Notes under the pieces: model-generated
What the model was told of the DNA's origin: nothing
Seen by the model: the letters and a program-made list of their open reading frames with translations, nothing else
Database searches by the model: none
Part shown: positions 1 to 9,094 of the stretch, in pieces
Position numbering within the stretch: the stretch's first letter is position 1
Layout of the letters: the number at the start of each line of letters is the position of its first letter
From: a virus
Reading direction: 5' to 3' (one strand)
Length of the DNA: 39,851 nucleotides
IMG/VR virus record: IMGVR_UViG_3300025940_000014
Span: 1-39,851 of that record
Translations under genes and position numbers: made by a program

Positions 1-458
1 GCGAGGTGCGCAGCCTGATGAAGTACCAGCCGGCGCTCGGCGTCCCGAAGATGTTCGCGGCGACCAGCACGGGCAAGATCTACGACGTGACGACGGCCAC
101 GCTGTCGGGCGTCACGCCGGCCGCCGTCACGACGGTGACGGGCGGTACGCCCCCGGGCGAGTGGACGTCGCTCAACTTCGTGTCCCAGGCCGGCGTGCGT
201 GGCCTCGTCTGCGTGAACCCGGGGAGTGGATACTGGGTCTACAACGGCACGACGTTCACGCACGTCACGATGGGTGCCGGGGTCGGTCAGGTCGGCGGCG
301 TCAACCCGAACCTCTTCACCTTCGTCACCGTCTTCAAGAACCGGCTCTGGTTCATCGAGGGTGGCAGCACCCGTGCGTGGTACTTGCCGCTCGGCCAGTT
401 CTACGGGGCGGCGGTCTCGTTCGACTTCGGCGCGATGCTGCCCAACGGCGGCGAGCTT
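1..458. repeat. Left copy of the terminal overlap (circular closure)
   Basis: The first 458 bases recur at 39394-39851 in the same orientation. Seven substitutions separate the copies, at window positions 84, 146, 199, 221, 287, 296 and 362. The reading frame of the tail gene continues across the junction, so the molecule or assembly is circular or circularly permuted, 39,393 bp long. True packaged terminal repeats are normally identical, so the mismatches look more like population variants in an assembly. Confidence 0.93.
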
Positions 459-1430
459 GCGGCCCTCATCAACTGGACCGCCGATGGCGGCGGGGGCCAG
501 GGCAGCAGCACGGGCGGCGGCACGGTCAACAACCAACTCGTGGTCGTCAGCGACCAGGGCGACGTGCTGGTGTACGGAGGCGACGACGCCTCCGACCCGA
601 GCCTGCCCGAGCACGTCCAGGGCCGCTGGTACGTCGGCCGGGTGCCGACCGGGCACCGCTTCTTCAGCCTGTACGGGTCCGACGTGATCATCCTGTCCGA
701 GCGCGGCATGTGCTTCATGTCCGAACTGATGCGCGGCCAGGGCTTCTTCGAGAACGTCGGCACCGCCCAGGCCATCAACTCGGCCCTGGCGGTCGACATC
801 GCGGCGAGCCTCGACAGCCGCTACTGGGAGGTGGTCTTCCTGCCCCAGGAGCAGTTGATCATCATCAACCGGGCCGAGATCAACACCGAGAACCTGCAGT
901 GGGTCTACGAGGTGAACAACCGCGCCTTCGCGACCCTGCGCAGCATCCCGATGCTGACCGTGGCGACCTTCAACGGGGCGTCCTACTGCGGAGATCTCGC
1001 CGGCCACGTCTGGTGGATCTTCGAGGGCAGCACCGACGGGGCCGTCGATGACGTCCCCGGCCTCGATCTCCAGGCCGTCTGCGTGACCGCCTTCCTGCCG
1101 ATGGGCGAGGGCATCCGGGTCAAGCGCTTCCTGATGGTCCGGCCGAGCTTCATCTCGTCCTCGGCCCCAGGCGTGCAGACACGTCTGAACGCCGAATGGA
1201 ACCTGGGGGCACCGAGCAGCGTGCCGCCCTACCTCGGGGCCGGCGAGAACCTCTGGGACGTCGCGACGTGGGACTTGGCGACGTGGGACGGCGAGGGCCA
1301 AAGCTACGAGGGCTGGGCCGGCGCGTCCGGCACGGGCAGGTACGGCTCCCTGGCGATGCGCGTGCGGGGCGCGGCCGACACGATCTTCGTCGGCTGGCAG
1401 GCCCTGGTCGAGCAGGGAGGCATCCTGTGA
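1..1430 (+). CDS. Tail nozzle / head-tail stabilisation-like protein, 3' part (start lies at 39165)
   Basis: This is the C-terminal three quarters of a protein whose start is at 39165; joined across the overlap it is 552 residues. The codon frame is open from base 3. It is rich in short beta-strand stretches with repeated aromatic-glycine turns, which suggests a beta-propeller-like fold. Its place directly after the adaptor and before the ejection proteins matches the nozzle or stabilisation protein of short-tailed phages (position of T7 gp12 or P22 gp10). The family assignment rests on position and size, not on a recognised motif. It ends in a GTGA overlap with the GNAT gene. Confidence 0.6.
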   Translation, partial: EVRSLMKYQPALGVPKMFAATSTGKIYDVTTATLSGVTPAAVTTVTGGTPPGEWTSLNFVSQAGVRGLVCVNPGSGYWVYNGTTFTHVTMGAGVGQVGGVNPNLFTFVTVFKNRLWFIEGGSTRAWYLPLGQFYGAAVSFDFGAMLPNGGELAALINWTADGGGGQGSSTGGGTVNNQLVVVSDQGDVLVYGGDDASDPSLPEHVQGRWYVGRVPTGHRFFSLYGSDVIILSERGMCFMSELMRGQGFFENVGTAQAINSALAVDIAASLDSRYWEVVFLPQEQLIIINRAEINTENLQWVYEVNNRAFATLRSIPMLTVATFNGASYCGDLAGHVWWIFEGSTDGAVDDVPGLDLQAVCVTAFLPMGEGIRVKRFLMVRPSFISSSAPGVQTRLNAEWNLGAPSSVPPYLGAGENLWDVATWDLATWDGEGQSYEGWAGASGTGRYGSLAMRVRGAADTIFVGWQALVEQGGIL

Positions 1431-1846
1431 TCACTACCGAGAACCAGATCGGCCTGATGCGCTGGATCTGCGACCGGATCGGCTACATGCCGTCGCCGTT
1501 CTTCCGCGCCATCGGGAGCCTCAGTCACATCGACGGGCACTTGCGCGGCGTGGTCGGCTACGACAGCTACAACGGCGCGAGCGTGGTGATGCACATGGCC
1601 GGCGAGCCGGGCTGGATCGACAAGGCGATCCTGCACGCCGCCTTCGACTACCCCTTCAACACGATGGGCTGCTCCCAGGTGCTGGCGTTCGTCCCGAGCG
1701 GGAACGACACGGCCCAGGACATCGACACCCGGCTCGGCTTCGAGACCGTGGTGGAGCTTGAGGGAGCACATCCCGACGGGTCGCTGATCGTCATGCGGAT
1801 GAAGCGCGACGACTGCAAGTGGATCTCACCGCACAGGACGCATTGA
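1427..1846 (+). CDS. GNAT-family N-acetyltransferase-like protein
   Basis: This 139-residue protein starts at a GTG whose TG is shared with the TGA of the preceding gene; AGGGAGG just upstream supports the start. It shows the GNAT pattern: beta-strands flanking VVGYDSYNG, a segment like the acetyl-CoA pyrophosphate-binding turn around FVPSGNDTAQDIDTRLGF (about residues 88-105), and the terminal LGF that commonly closes this motif. GNAT enzymes move acetyl groups from acetyl-CoA to amines. Small GNAT-like proteins recur between tail and ejection genes in podoviruses, where the substrate is unknown. It could modify a virion protein or a host factor; nothing here decides. Confidence 0.65.
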   Translation: MITTENQIGLMRWICDRIGYMPSPFFRAIGSLSHIDGHLRGVVGYDSYNGASVVMHMAGEPGWIDKAILHAAFDYPFNTMGCSQVLAFVPSGNDTAQDIDTRLGFETVVELEGAHPDGSLIVMRMKRDDCKWISPHRTH

Positions 1847-1847
1847 C

Positions 1848-2933
1848 ATGGGCAAGAAGTCAGCACCGCCGCCGCCGCCCGACTACCGGGCCCAGGCCGA
1901 GGCCACGGCCAAGAGCAGCCAGCAGGCGCAGACCCAGGCCGACTGGGCGAACCGTCCCGACCAGACGGACATGTACGGCAACAAGACGTCATGGTCGACC
2001 CAGGCCGTGGTCGACCCTGCCACCGGCCAGACGATCAACAAGTGGTCGCAGAGCACCCAGCTATCGCCCGACCAGCAGGCCGCCGTCGACTCCGAGATGG
2101 CGATCAGCAAGGGCCTCATGGGCACCGCCCAGGGCATGCTCGGCCGCGCCAACGAGGCGGTCTCGAAGGACTTCGACTGGGGCAACCTCCAGGCGATGGG
2201 CAAGGTGCCCCAGTCCGGGCAACTCCAGGGCGCGGGCCAGGGCCTGATGTCCGGGCTGAACACCGCGAGCCTCGGCAGCATGCCGACCGCCGACGACCAG
2301 GGCCGCCAGCGGATCGAGAACGCGATGTTCGACCGCATGCGGCCCGAGCACCAGCAGGCCCAGGCCGGTCTGGAGGCCAAGCTGGCGAACATGGGCCTGA
2401 CCCGGGGCAGCGAGCAGTGGAACCGGGAGGCACAACGACTCGGCGACCAGCAGTCCCGTGAACGCTACAACGCCCTGGAAGCCGGCGGCGTGGAGCAGCA
2501 GCGCCAGTTCGGCATGCAGATGCAGGGCCGCGAGCAGGGCTGGAACGAACTGATGGGTGCGGGCACGTTCCAGAATCAGGCACAAGCCCAGGGCTTCAAC
2601 CAGAACGCGGCCCAGACCCAGCAGAATTTCGGGCAAGACCTTCAGGCGGCGAACTACCAGAACCAGCTTCGCCAGCAGCAGATCGCCGAGCAGCAGATGG
2701 CCCGCCAGATGCCGCTCAACGAACTTAACGCATTCATGTCCGGGCAGCAGGTCGGCGCGCCCCAGTTCGGCAACTTCAACACCTCCCAGGCGGCCGGCGC
2801 GGTCGACTACACGGGCGCGGCGAAGGACCAGTACGGGGCCAGCATGGACGCCTACAACGCCAAGCAGAAGCAGCAGGCCGGGCTGATGTCGGGCATCGGC
2901 TCGATTGCCGGTGCCGGGATCATGGCGTTCTGA
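1848..2933 (+). CDS. Putative internal virion / DNA ejection protein (Gln-rich)
   Basis: This is a 361-residue protein beginning MGKKSAPPPPPDY, a proline-rich start I associate with phage structural proteins of this locus. The rest is extremely Gln/Ala-rich and predicted largely helical (residues about 60-300), ending in a small hydrophobic glycine segment, GLMSGIGSIAGAGIMAF, which could insert into a membrane. Together with the three similar proteins downstream it forms a set placed where short-tailed phages encode ejection proteins. These leave the capsid with the DNA and extend the tail through the cell envelope. The gene starts one base after the GNAT stop. Confidence 0.6.
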   Translation: MGKKSAPPPPPDYRAQAEATAKSSQQAQTQADWANRPDQTDMYGNKTSWSTQAVVDPATGQTINKWSQSTQLSPDQQAAVDSEMAISKGLMGTAQGMLGRANEAVSKDFDWGNLQAMGKVPQSGQLQGAGQGLMSGLNTASLGSMPTADDQGRQRIENAMFDRMRPEHQQAQAGLEAKLANMGLTRGSEQWNREAQRLGDQQSRERYNALEAGGVEQQRQFGMQMQGREQGWNELMGAGTFQNQAQAQGFNQNAAQTQQNFGQDLQAANYQNQLRQQQIAEQQMARQMPLNELNAFMSGQQVGAPQFGNFNTSQAAGAVDYTGAAKDQYGASMDAYNAKQKQQAGLMSGIGSIAGAGIMAF

Positions 2934-2934
2934 C

Positions 2935-3630
2935 ATGGCCGTCACCGTCCTGCAGTTCTCCGGAGGGATCGACTCCCTCTGCATGCTTCTGCTGCTGCGC
3001 AAGAGCAGCAGGGCGGGGGCGCATGTCGTCACGGTCCTGACCGACGGCGCGTACCCGGACGCCGAGCAGTACCTCCAGGCTGTCGCGAACGAGATGCGGA
3101 TGTACACGTTCCACACGGTCCGCACCGAGCGCTACCTCCCGCACTACGGCCAGCCGGTCGACATCGTCCCCCTGCGCTGGACCGCCATGGGCCAGCTTGC
3201 CCGGGGCACGCACGACGTCCGCTATCAGGACGCCTTCTCGTGCTGCAACCGGGCGATCTGGGAGCCGCTCGACAAGAAAAGCCGGGCGCTCGACGCGACC
3301 GACATCTACCGGGGCCAGCGCAACGACGACCGGCTGAGATCTCCGCTGAAGGACGGCGACGAGGACCGGGGCGTGCGGATGCACTTCCCGCTGGCCGACT
3401 GGGGCCGCCAGGAAGTGCGCGAGTATGTGATCGACAACGCCCCGCACCTCCTGCCCGAGTACTACGCCATGGGCGAGCAGACGTCGCGCGACTGCCTCGA
3501 CTGCACCGCCTATCGGGCCGACAACGCGATCCGGGTGGACAACCTGCCGGATCTCGAGAAGCAGCGTGTAAACGGGCTGATCACCCGCTGGCACAGAGAT
3601 GTGATCACCGAACTGGAGAACCCGAAATGA
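2935..3630 (+). CDS. PP-loop ATPase, PAPS reductase-like family
   Basis: This 231-residue protein carries an N-terminal PP-loop, FSGGIDS (residues about 8-14), the pyrophosphate-binding signature of the adenine nucleotide alpha-hydrolase fold. YRGQRNDD in the middle resembles the nucleotide-contact strand of PAPS reductase-like proteins. It has a CC pair near residue 103 and a CLDC pair near residue 189 that could bind a metal or Fe-S cluster. The C-terminal ECG-type catalytic cysteine motif of true PAPS reductase is not visible, so sulfate reduction is unlikely. Relatives include DndC and tRNA-thiolation enzymes. It sits inside the ejection-protein operon, starting one base after the previous stop. 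Confidence 0.7.
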   Translation: MAVTVLQFSGGIDSLCMLLLLRKSSRAGAHVVTVLTDGAYPDAEQYLQAVANEMRMYTFHTVRTERYLPHYGQPVDIVPLRWTAMGQLARGTHDVRYQDAFSCCNRAIWEPLDKKSRALDATDIYRGQRNDDRLRSPLKDGDEDRGVRMHFPLADWGRQEVREYVIDNAPHLLPEYYAMGEQTSRDCLDCTAYRADNAIRVDNLPDLEKQRVNGLITRWHRDVITELENPK

Positions 3631-4058
3631 TGCCTGGACAACCCCCGAGCGACCCGATGGCGTATGCCCCCGTGGCACCGCAGCAGCAGCGGCCCGACCG
3701 CGACCAGATGCTGATGGAGTACCTGATGCAGCAGGGCGCGGCCCAGCCCGAGCAGCAGAAGATCGCCCAGCAGCGGGCCACGGCGAACCTGCTTCGCCAG
3801 GGCGGCATGCAGGCACCCGGCATGCGCAGCAGCCGGGCCAGCACGGGCGGCACGATGGACACGGCTCCCCACCCGCTGGAGATGCTCGGCCAGCTTGCCC
3901 AGGCCGGTGCCGGTGCCTACACCGGCATGCAGGCCGATGCGTCGGCCCAGGCCGCCCAGGCCCTGCAGGGCCAGCAGCTTGCCGACCTGCGCAAGCGCAT
4001 GTACGGTGCAGCGCAGACGCAAGGCGAGGCGCAGTTGCCGATGGGCGGGGGCATGTAG
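3627..4058 (+). CDS. Small Gln/Met-rich putative ejection or virion protein
   Basis: This is a 143-residue protein with its ATG overlapping the preceding TGA (ATGA). Composition is dominated by Gln, Ala, Met and Gly, with helical stretches such as QMLMEYLMQQ and an alanine-rich central segment. I recognise no family. Composition, size and location between two larger Gln/Ala-rich proteins suggest an internal virion component. Confidence 0.5.
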   Translation: MMPGQPPSDPMAYAPVAPQQQRPDRDQMLMEYLMQQGAAQPEQQKIAQQRATANLLRQGGMQAPGMRSSRASTGGTMDTAPHPLEMLGQLAQAGAGAYTGMQADASAQAAQALQGQQLADLRKRMYGAAQTQGEAQLPMGGGM

Positions 4059-4067
4059 GGGGTCGTC

Positions 4068-5570
4068 ATGTCCACGTTCGGTCTCGACATCACCGGCATC
4101 CTGCTCGGCCTCCACGAGGACCAGCAGGCGGCTGCACGCTCGGCGGCTTTGCGCGGCAAGCCGCCACCGCCGCCGGCCCCGGTCGCGGGCCTGGGTGGCG
4201 GGGCGACCGGGGGTTGGGACAGTCCGCCGCCGCAGCCGACGCCGCAAGCGATCCCGCAACGACCGATGCCCCAGCCGCAGGCCCAGCCGCCCCGCCAGGG
4301 CACGATGCTGCCTCAGGCCATGGCTACCCAGCCACAAGGCCCCCCAGCGCCTCCTGCGGGCTCTATTCAGGTCGACCCCGACACCGTCTGGGAAAAGGAG
4401 AACGCCGACCTGATGAAGAAGCAGGCGAAGCTGCTGACCGAGTACCAGCAGTCGCTCGCCCCGCCCGACATGACGGCGGCCCAGGAGGCTTACGGCAAGC
4501 GGGCCGACCGGGGCGGCAGTCAACTCCTGCTCGCCCTGGCGGCCCAGCATGCCGGCGACAACTACAAGGGCGTCCAGGGCCACTTCCTGAAGCAGGCCGC
4601 CGAGGCGGCCGAGCCGATGAAGGTCCAGGGCGGGACGCTGACCGACACCGGCTTCATCGAAGACCCGGGTTACCGCCAGGAACTGAAGCTGAAGCAGATC
4701 CAGGCCCAGATGGCGCAGTACCAGCACATCATCGACGGCAACAACACCCGGCAGGCGAAGATCGATGCGGCCAAGGAGATCGAGCGGCTGAAGCGCGAGG
4801 GCTGGGAGTACCAGCGTGGGACGGCGGTGCAGGTCGCCAACATCACGGCCGGCGGGATGGGGGCGTCGGGCCCCGGCAAGGCCGACTTCGAGGGCATCGA
4901 CGCCACCACCGGCACCGAGGTGATCCGGGGCAAGGACGGCCGGGCCTACCGCGCCACCGGGAAGGTCGGTGTCGACGGCAAGCCCGTGTACGAGCCGCTG
5001 CCGGGGACGTCGGGCGGCAGCATCATCCCGAAGGCGACCTACGAGAAGAACGTCCACGACGCGACCGAGGCCGCCCAGGCGCACGACAACATGACGACCC
5101 TGCTCGCCAGGGTGCAGGCCAACCCGTCGGCGTTCGGGCTCGGCCCGTCGCTGGCTTCCGCAGTGCCCGGCGTGCTCGGCAAGTCGAAGTTCCAGACGAT
5201 TGCCGGCATGACCCCCGAGGCGAAGGCCCTGCGGTCCAACTTCGCCGAGGACGCGGCGAAGGAGATGAACCGGCTGTACGGCGCGGCCCAGTCGGCCGGC
5301 GAGGCGGCCCGGGCCCAGCAGTTCATCATCTACCCGCAGACCGACGATCTCGCGGACGTGATCACCAAGCTGGAAGGCGGCCGGGCCTATGCGGCCGACG
5401 CCAGGAAGCGCTGGGGCAAGGCGGTCGGTCAGGCCGTCACCGAGCGCACCGGCATCAAGCCCGAGGCTTCAGCACCGGCAGCGCTGCCGGGCAAGCCGAA
5501 GTTCGCGATCAACCCGACGTCGGGTGAGCGGCTGCAACTCGTCAACGGCAAGTGGGAGCCGGTGCCATGA
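4068..5570 (+). CDS. Putative internal virion / DNA ejection protein
   Basis: This is a 500-residue protein. Residues 1-30 may form an amphipathic helix; residues 30-100 are a Pro/Gln linker; residues about 105-260 are helical and charged (a long Lys/Gln/Glu stretch typical of coiled coil). The C-terminal half contains a compact domain around FGLGPSLASAVPGVLGK and ends in a small cap, FAINPTSGERLQLVNGKWE. The modular helical architecture and neighbours fit a pilot or ejection protein. No peptidoglycan-cleaving motif is visible, although such proteins often carry one. The end overlaps the next ATG. Confidence 0.55.
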   Translation: MSTFGLDITGILLGLHEDQQAAARSAALRGKPPPPPAPVAGLGGGATGGWDSPPPQPTPQAIPQRPMPQPQAQPPRQGTMLPQAMATQPQGPPAPPAGSIQVDPDTVWEKENADLMKKQAKLLTEYQQSLAPPDMTAAQEAYGKRADRGGSQLLLALAAQHAGDNYKGVQGHFLKQAAEAAEPMKVQGGTLTDTGFIEDPGYRQELKLKQIQAQMAQYQHIIDGNNTRQAKIDAAKEIERLKREGWEYQRGTAVQVANITAGGMGASGPGKADFEGIDATTGTEVIRGKDGRAYRATGKVGVDGKPVYEPLPGTSGGSIIPKATYEKNVHDATEAAQAHDNMTTLLARVQANPSAFGLGPSLASAVPGVLGKSKFQTIAGMTPEAKALRSNFAEDAAKEMNRLYGAAQSAGEAARAQQFIIYPQTDDLADVITKLEGGRAYAADARKRWGKAVGQAVTERTGIKPEASAPAALPGKPKFAINPTSGERLQLVNGKWEPVP

Positions 5571-7036
5571 GCACGAGCGTGCCGAATCCGCCGCCCGGCT
5601 TCGAGGTCGAGGAAGATCCGCCGCTGCCGTCGGGGTACATCCTCGACCGGCGCGGCGTCAAGTTCGGCGAGCCCAAGCCCGAGCCGACCGGCCTGGGCTC
5701 GCGCGTGCTGACCGGCCTCATGGACCCGGTCGTCGGCGCGGCCCAGCTTGCCGACAAGGCCATCAACCCGATCCGGCAGGCTGTAGCCCCGGGCGCGATG
5801 AGCATGGACGACTACGTCCGGCAGCGGGACGCCGAGTACAAGGCCCCCGAGGGCGTCGACTGGGGCCGGATGGGCGGCAACATGGCGAACCCGCTGAACT
5901 ACCTGGGCGGCGGGGGCGGGCTCGGGCGGATGGTCGGCCAGGGCGCGGTCTCGGCCGCCATGGCACCGACCGAGGCCGGCGACGACGGCGGCACCTACCT
6001 CCTCAAGAAGGCCGGGCAGGCCGGCCTGGGCGGCGTCTTCGGCGGTGCCGGCGGGGCGCTCACGCGCGGGGTCGCGCGGCCGACCGCCGACGCCCAGGCC
6101 CTCATCCGCCAGGGCGTGCGGCTCACGCCAGGGCAGGCGGCCGGCGGGTTCTGGAACACCACCGAGCAGAAGCTGACCAGCCTGCCGTTCGCAGGCGACG
6201 TGATCGACCGTGGCCGGCGGCGTGCGGTCGAGGACGTGCAGGAGCGGGCCATCGAGCGCGCCACGGGAACCCCGGGCTTGCGCACGGTGCGGGCGGCGAA
6301 CGACGCCATCGAGGACGCCTACGATCAGGCGGTGCCGCACATCCGGGCGAACCCGGGCGGCATCTTCGAGGCCGCCCAGGCGTACAACGCCGCGCTGCAG
6401 AACCCCAGGCTGATCCCCGAGTACCGGGACATCCTGACCGGCCTGTGGGACAAGCACTTCAGCCAGTACAGCCTGCTGCAGGGGCGGGGCCTGAAGGAAC
6501 TGGACAGCGAACTGGGGAGCCTTTCCCGCGACTACCTCAAGGGGAGCCCGCACGACCGGGTGCTGGGGCAGGCGATCAACGACATCAAGGTGGCGATGCG
6601 CCAGGGCTGGGCCCAGGGCGGCGGCATGCCGGCGGTCGAGGCCGGGCGTTTAAACGCCGCGAACCGGGCCTACCGGGGGATGATCCCGATCAACGAGGTG
6701 GCGAGCCGGCGGGCCGACGAGCTTGCGATGCCGAGTCCCCTCCGCAAGGCCCTGGCGAAGCAGGACCGGACCCAGGTCACCCGCCGGTACGACGACCTGC
6801 TCGACCCGGCGGCGCGCACGCTCACCCAGACGATCCCCGACAGCGGCACGGCGGGCAGATCCGCCCTGCAGTCGCCGATGAAGATGGCGCTCGGCCTGGG
6901 CGCGAGCCTTCCGGCGTGGCTGGCGACGTCGGGCCCCGGTGCCCGCGTGCTGCTCGGGGAGTCCCGGGGTCAGCAGCTTCTCGGGCCGTACGCCGACCCG
7001 GCCATCCAGGCCATGATCGCCGCCCTTCGAGAATGA
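5567..7036 (+). CDS. Putative internal virion / DNA ejection protein
   Basis: This 489-residue protein starts at the ATG overlapping the upstream TGA; GGGAG lies 10 bases before it. Residues 1-60 are Pro-rich. Residues about 95-175 are glycine-rich and weakly hydrophobic, a possible membrane-active segment. The remainder is mostly helical with many Arg/Asp pairs. A further hydrophobic segment, MALGLGASLPAWLATS, lies near the C-terminus. Its arrangement resembles other phage proteins assigned to DNA ejection, but no catalytic motif is seen. It contains the palindrome GGCGTTTAAACGCC at 6645-6658, which forces the rare TTA leucine codon. Confidence 0.55.
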   Translation: MSTSVPNPPPGFEVEEDPPLPSGYILDRRGVKFGEPKPEPTGLGSRVLTGLMDPVVGAAQLADKAINPIRQAVAPGAMSMDDYVRQRDAEYKAPEGVDWGRMGGNMANPLNYLGGGGGLGRMVGQGAVSAAMAPTEAGDDGGTYLLKKAGQAGLGGVFGGAGGALTRGVARPTADAQALIRQGVRLTPGQAAGGFWNTTEQKLTSLPFAGDVIDRGRRRAVEDVQERAIERATGTPGLRTVRAANDAIEDAYDQAVPHIRANPGGIFEAAQAYNAALQNPRLIPEYRDILTGLWDKHFSQYSLLQGRGLKELDSELGSLSRDYLKGSPHDRVLGQAINDIKVAMRQGWAQGGGMPAVEAGRLNAANRAYRGMIPINEVASRRADELAMPSPLRKALAKQDRTQVTRRYDDLLDPAARTLTQTIPDSGTAGRSALQSPMKMALGLGASLPAWLATSGPGARVLLGESRGQQLLGPYADPAIQAMIAALRE

Positions 7037-7048
7037 ACGGAGAACAGA

Positions 7049-8851
7049 ATGCCTCGTAGCGTTTCCGGCAACTACACGCTGCCCCTGCCGCCGGTCGCCG
7101 CGAACACGGTCATCCAGGCGGCCTGGGCGAACACCTCCCTGGACGACATAGCCCAGGGCATCACCGACTCGCTGGATCGGTACGGACGCGGCGGGCTGGT
7201 CGCTCCTTTCCGGTTCATCGACGGGTCCGAGGCGCTGCCGGCCTGGGCCTTCTCCTCGGAGACCGGCACCGGCATGTGGCGCGACCCGGGCGGCGGCATC
7301 CTGGCGATCTCGATCCTCGGCTCGAAGGTCGCGCAGTGGTCGGCCGCCGGCCTCCTGGCCGGCGACATCACGGCCCTGAACGGGACGATCCAGACCCTGT
7401 CGGTCACCGACATCCTGACGAGCACCGTCGATGCCGACAGCCTCATCGTCACCGGCCCTGCACACGTCACCGGGTCGGTGCTGTTCGACTCGTCGCTCGA
7501 AGTCGTCGGCGACACCTACATGCACGGCAAGCTCGGCGTCGGCATCGCGCCGGCCGCCAAGCTGCATGTCTCGGACAGCGTCAACCAGCTTGCACGCTTC
7601 GACTCGACCGCCGCCACTGGGGGTTACATCGGCTTCCTCACCTCGGGCACGCTGCAGGCGCGTGTCGGCGTCGGCGGCAATGTCGTCACGGGCTCGTCCC
7701 TCACCGACCTCGGCCTCCGCAGCGACGGCGGCAACATCTACTTCGCCGCCGGCAGCGGGGTCGAGAAGATGCGGATCGACACGGCCGGCAACGTCAGCAT
7801 CGGGCAGGTCGCCCCTGGCGCACGGCTTCACGTTGTTGCGCCCGACGATGCGCGGCTGATACTCGACGGCACCGGGTCCGGTATCGGCTCGGGCGGCACG
7901 ATCCTGTTCGCTCGCACGGGTGTCACCAAGGGCTCGCTCGGCGTCCAGGCAAACCGCTTCGGCGACTCCAGCGGCAACCTCTTCCTCCACGCCAACGACT
8001 ACCTGCGCGTCAATACCGGGCCCGGGGTCGGCACCACCGCGTTCGAGATCTCCGGCAGCAACCAGTTCATCGGCATCGGCCGTGGGCCGGGCGTCAAGGT
8101 CGACATCCTCGGCGTCAACAATGTCGTCGGGTGGGGCGGCAACAACGACCTCCGCATCTCGTCGCAAAACGCGACCGTCGCGACGACCTATGGCTGGAAC
8201 CAGATGGGCACCACGGGCGACTATGCCTGGGGCAACGCTGGCGGCGAGCGGATGCGGATGTACTCGGCCGGCACCATCGGCATCGGGCAGGCGGGCGGCA
8301 CCGTCACGGCATCGGGCCTGGAGATCAAGGGCAACGCGAATCCCCTCATCCTCCACGGCCCCAACGCGGGGGGCTATGTGGGCATGCGGCTCTACAACGA
8401 CTCCTACAACAGCGGTCGCTCGGTAGAGATCAACTACTCGGGGACGTCCTGGGCCGGTCAGTTCGTCACCGACAGCCCTGTCGGCGAGCAGGCCGCCATC
8501 GTCACCACCGGCCTGTACCCGATGTCCATCGGCACAGGCAACCGTACCCGCATCATGATCCCGGCAGCGTCGGCTTCGCCGGTCCTGATCTACCAGAACG
8601 GCAACCCGTACGCGCCGCTGCTCGACCCTGGCAATCTCGGCACCATCGGGATCGGCTCGGTGATCGGTGCCGAGGCCAACGGTGCCGCGTTCACCGGCCT
8701 TGTGGGTGGGGGCATTGTCTCGTTGAGCGGTGCGTCCACGCTCTCGGTCTACGGCTTCTCACCCGCCGCGAACGTGGTGCTGACCACCGGCCAGTACCGG
8801 CTGCTCGGGCGCGTCAGCGCGAACTTCGGCATCTGGATGCGAGCCGCTTGA
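7049..8851 (+). CDS. Tail fibre protein
   Basis: This is a 600-residue protein preceded by CGGAGAACAG. Residues 1-100 form a conserved-looking attachment domain (start MPRSVSGNYTLPLPP). The rest is a long series of short repeats with GIG-type motifs spaced by hydrophobic strands (KLGVGIAPAAKLHV, NVSIGQVAPGARLHV, TIGIGQAGG, TIGIGSVIG), typical of trimeric beta-structured fibres. The C-terminal 80 residues, rich in Gly, Ser and Ala, probably form the host-contact tip. There is no intramolecular chaperone motif that I recognise. Role: adsorption to the cell surface. It is the first large gene after the ejection set. Confidence 0.8.
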   Translation: MPRSVSGNYTLPLPPVAANTVIQAAWANTSLDDIAQGITDSLDRYGRGGLVAPFRFIDGSEALPAWAFSSETGTGMWRDPGGGILAISILGSKVAQWSAAGLLAGDITALNGTIQTLSVTDILTSTVDADSLIVTGPAHVTGSVLFDSSLEVVGDTYMHGKLGVGIAPAAKLHVSDSVNQLARFDSTAATGGYIGFLTSGTLQARVGVGGNVVTGSSLTDLGLRSDGGNIYFAAGSGVEKMRIDTAGNVSIGQVAPGARLHVVAPDDARLILDGTGSGIGSGGTILFARTGVTKGSLGVQANRFGDSSGNLFLHANDYLRVNTGPGVGTTAFEISGSNQFIGIGRGPGVKVDILGVNNVVGWGGNNDLRISSQNATVATTYGWNQMGTTGDYAWGNAGGERMRMYSAGTIGIGQAGGTVTASGLEIKGNANPLILHGPNAGGYVGMRLYNDSYNSGRSVEINYSGTSWAGQFVTDSPVGEQAAIVTTGLYPMSIGTGNRTRIMIPAASASPVLIYQNGNPYAPLLDPGNLGTIGIGSVIGAEANGAAFTGLVGGGIVSLSGASTLSVYGFSPAANVVLTTGQYRLLGRVSANFGIWMRAA

Positions 8852-8854
8852 TGT

Positions 8855-9094
8855 ATGTGGACCCTGCTCCTGCCCCTGGCCCTGGCCGGCTGCGCCGTCG
8901 CGAACGAGTGCGGGTCGGCGGCTGTCAACATCAACACCCACCGCTCCATCGAAGTGGACACCGACGACCCTGAAAGGAAACCCAATGGCAACGATCTTCG
9001 AGGAAGCCCGCCGCCGCCGCGAGAAGGCGCTGGAGGAAGCAACCAACCCCCAGGCTCCACCGGCAAGTGCAACGGTTCCACCACCTCCCGTTGA
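8855..9094 (+). CDS. Small lipoprotein, possible outer-membrane spanin (Rz1-like)
   Basis: This is a 79-residue protein with a short signal sequence, MWTLLLPLALAGC, whose LAGC fits a lipobox with Cys13 as the lipidated residue. The mature part is hydrophilic and ends in a Pro/Gly-rich tail (PPPPREG...NQPPG), as in Rz1-type outer-membrane spanin subunits. It starts four bases after the tail-fibre stop without a clear Shine-Dalgarno sequence, so translation is probably coupled. Its last 110 bases overlap the next gene in another frame, an unusual amount for this genome. No inner-membrane spanin partner is obvious, so the lysis role is tentative. Confidence 0.45.
   Translation: MWTLLLPLALAGCAVANECGSAAVNINTHRSIEVDTDDPERKPNGNDLRGSPPPPREGAGGSNQPPGSTGKCNGSTTSR

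Noticed and set aside
161-1051. Long open frame overlapping the nozzle gene, very rich in Arg, Gly and Pro
   Set aside because: It is a composition shadow typical of GC-rich DNA; the nozzle frame has normal composition and continues across the circular junction.
2935-3630. Assignment as a true PAPS reductase (CysH)
   Set aside because: The PP-loop is present but the C-terminal catalytic cysteine motif of CysH is not visible, so only the family level is given.
3510-5084. 524-codon open frame on the minus strand opposite the ejection genes
   Set aside because: The product is dominated by Leu, Arg, Gly and His as expected for antisense frames in GC-rich DNA, and the plus frames have ribosome sites and coupled starts.
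7049-8851. Possible diversity-generating retroelement target in the tail fibre
   Set aside because: I found no reverse transcriptase gene with a YxDD motif and no template repeat of the fibre's 3' end, so there is no support.
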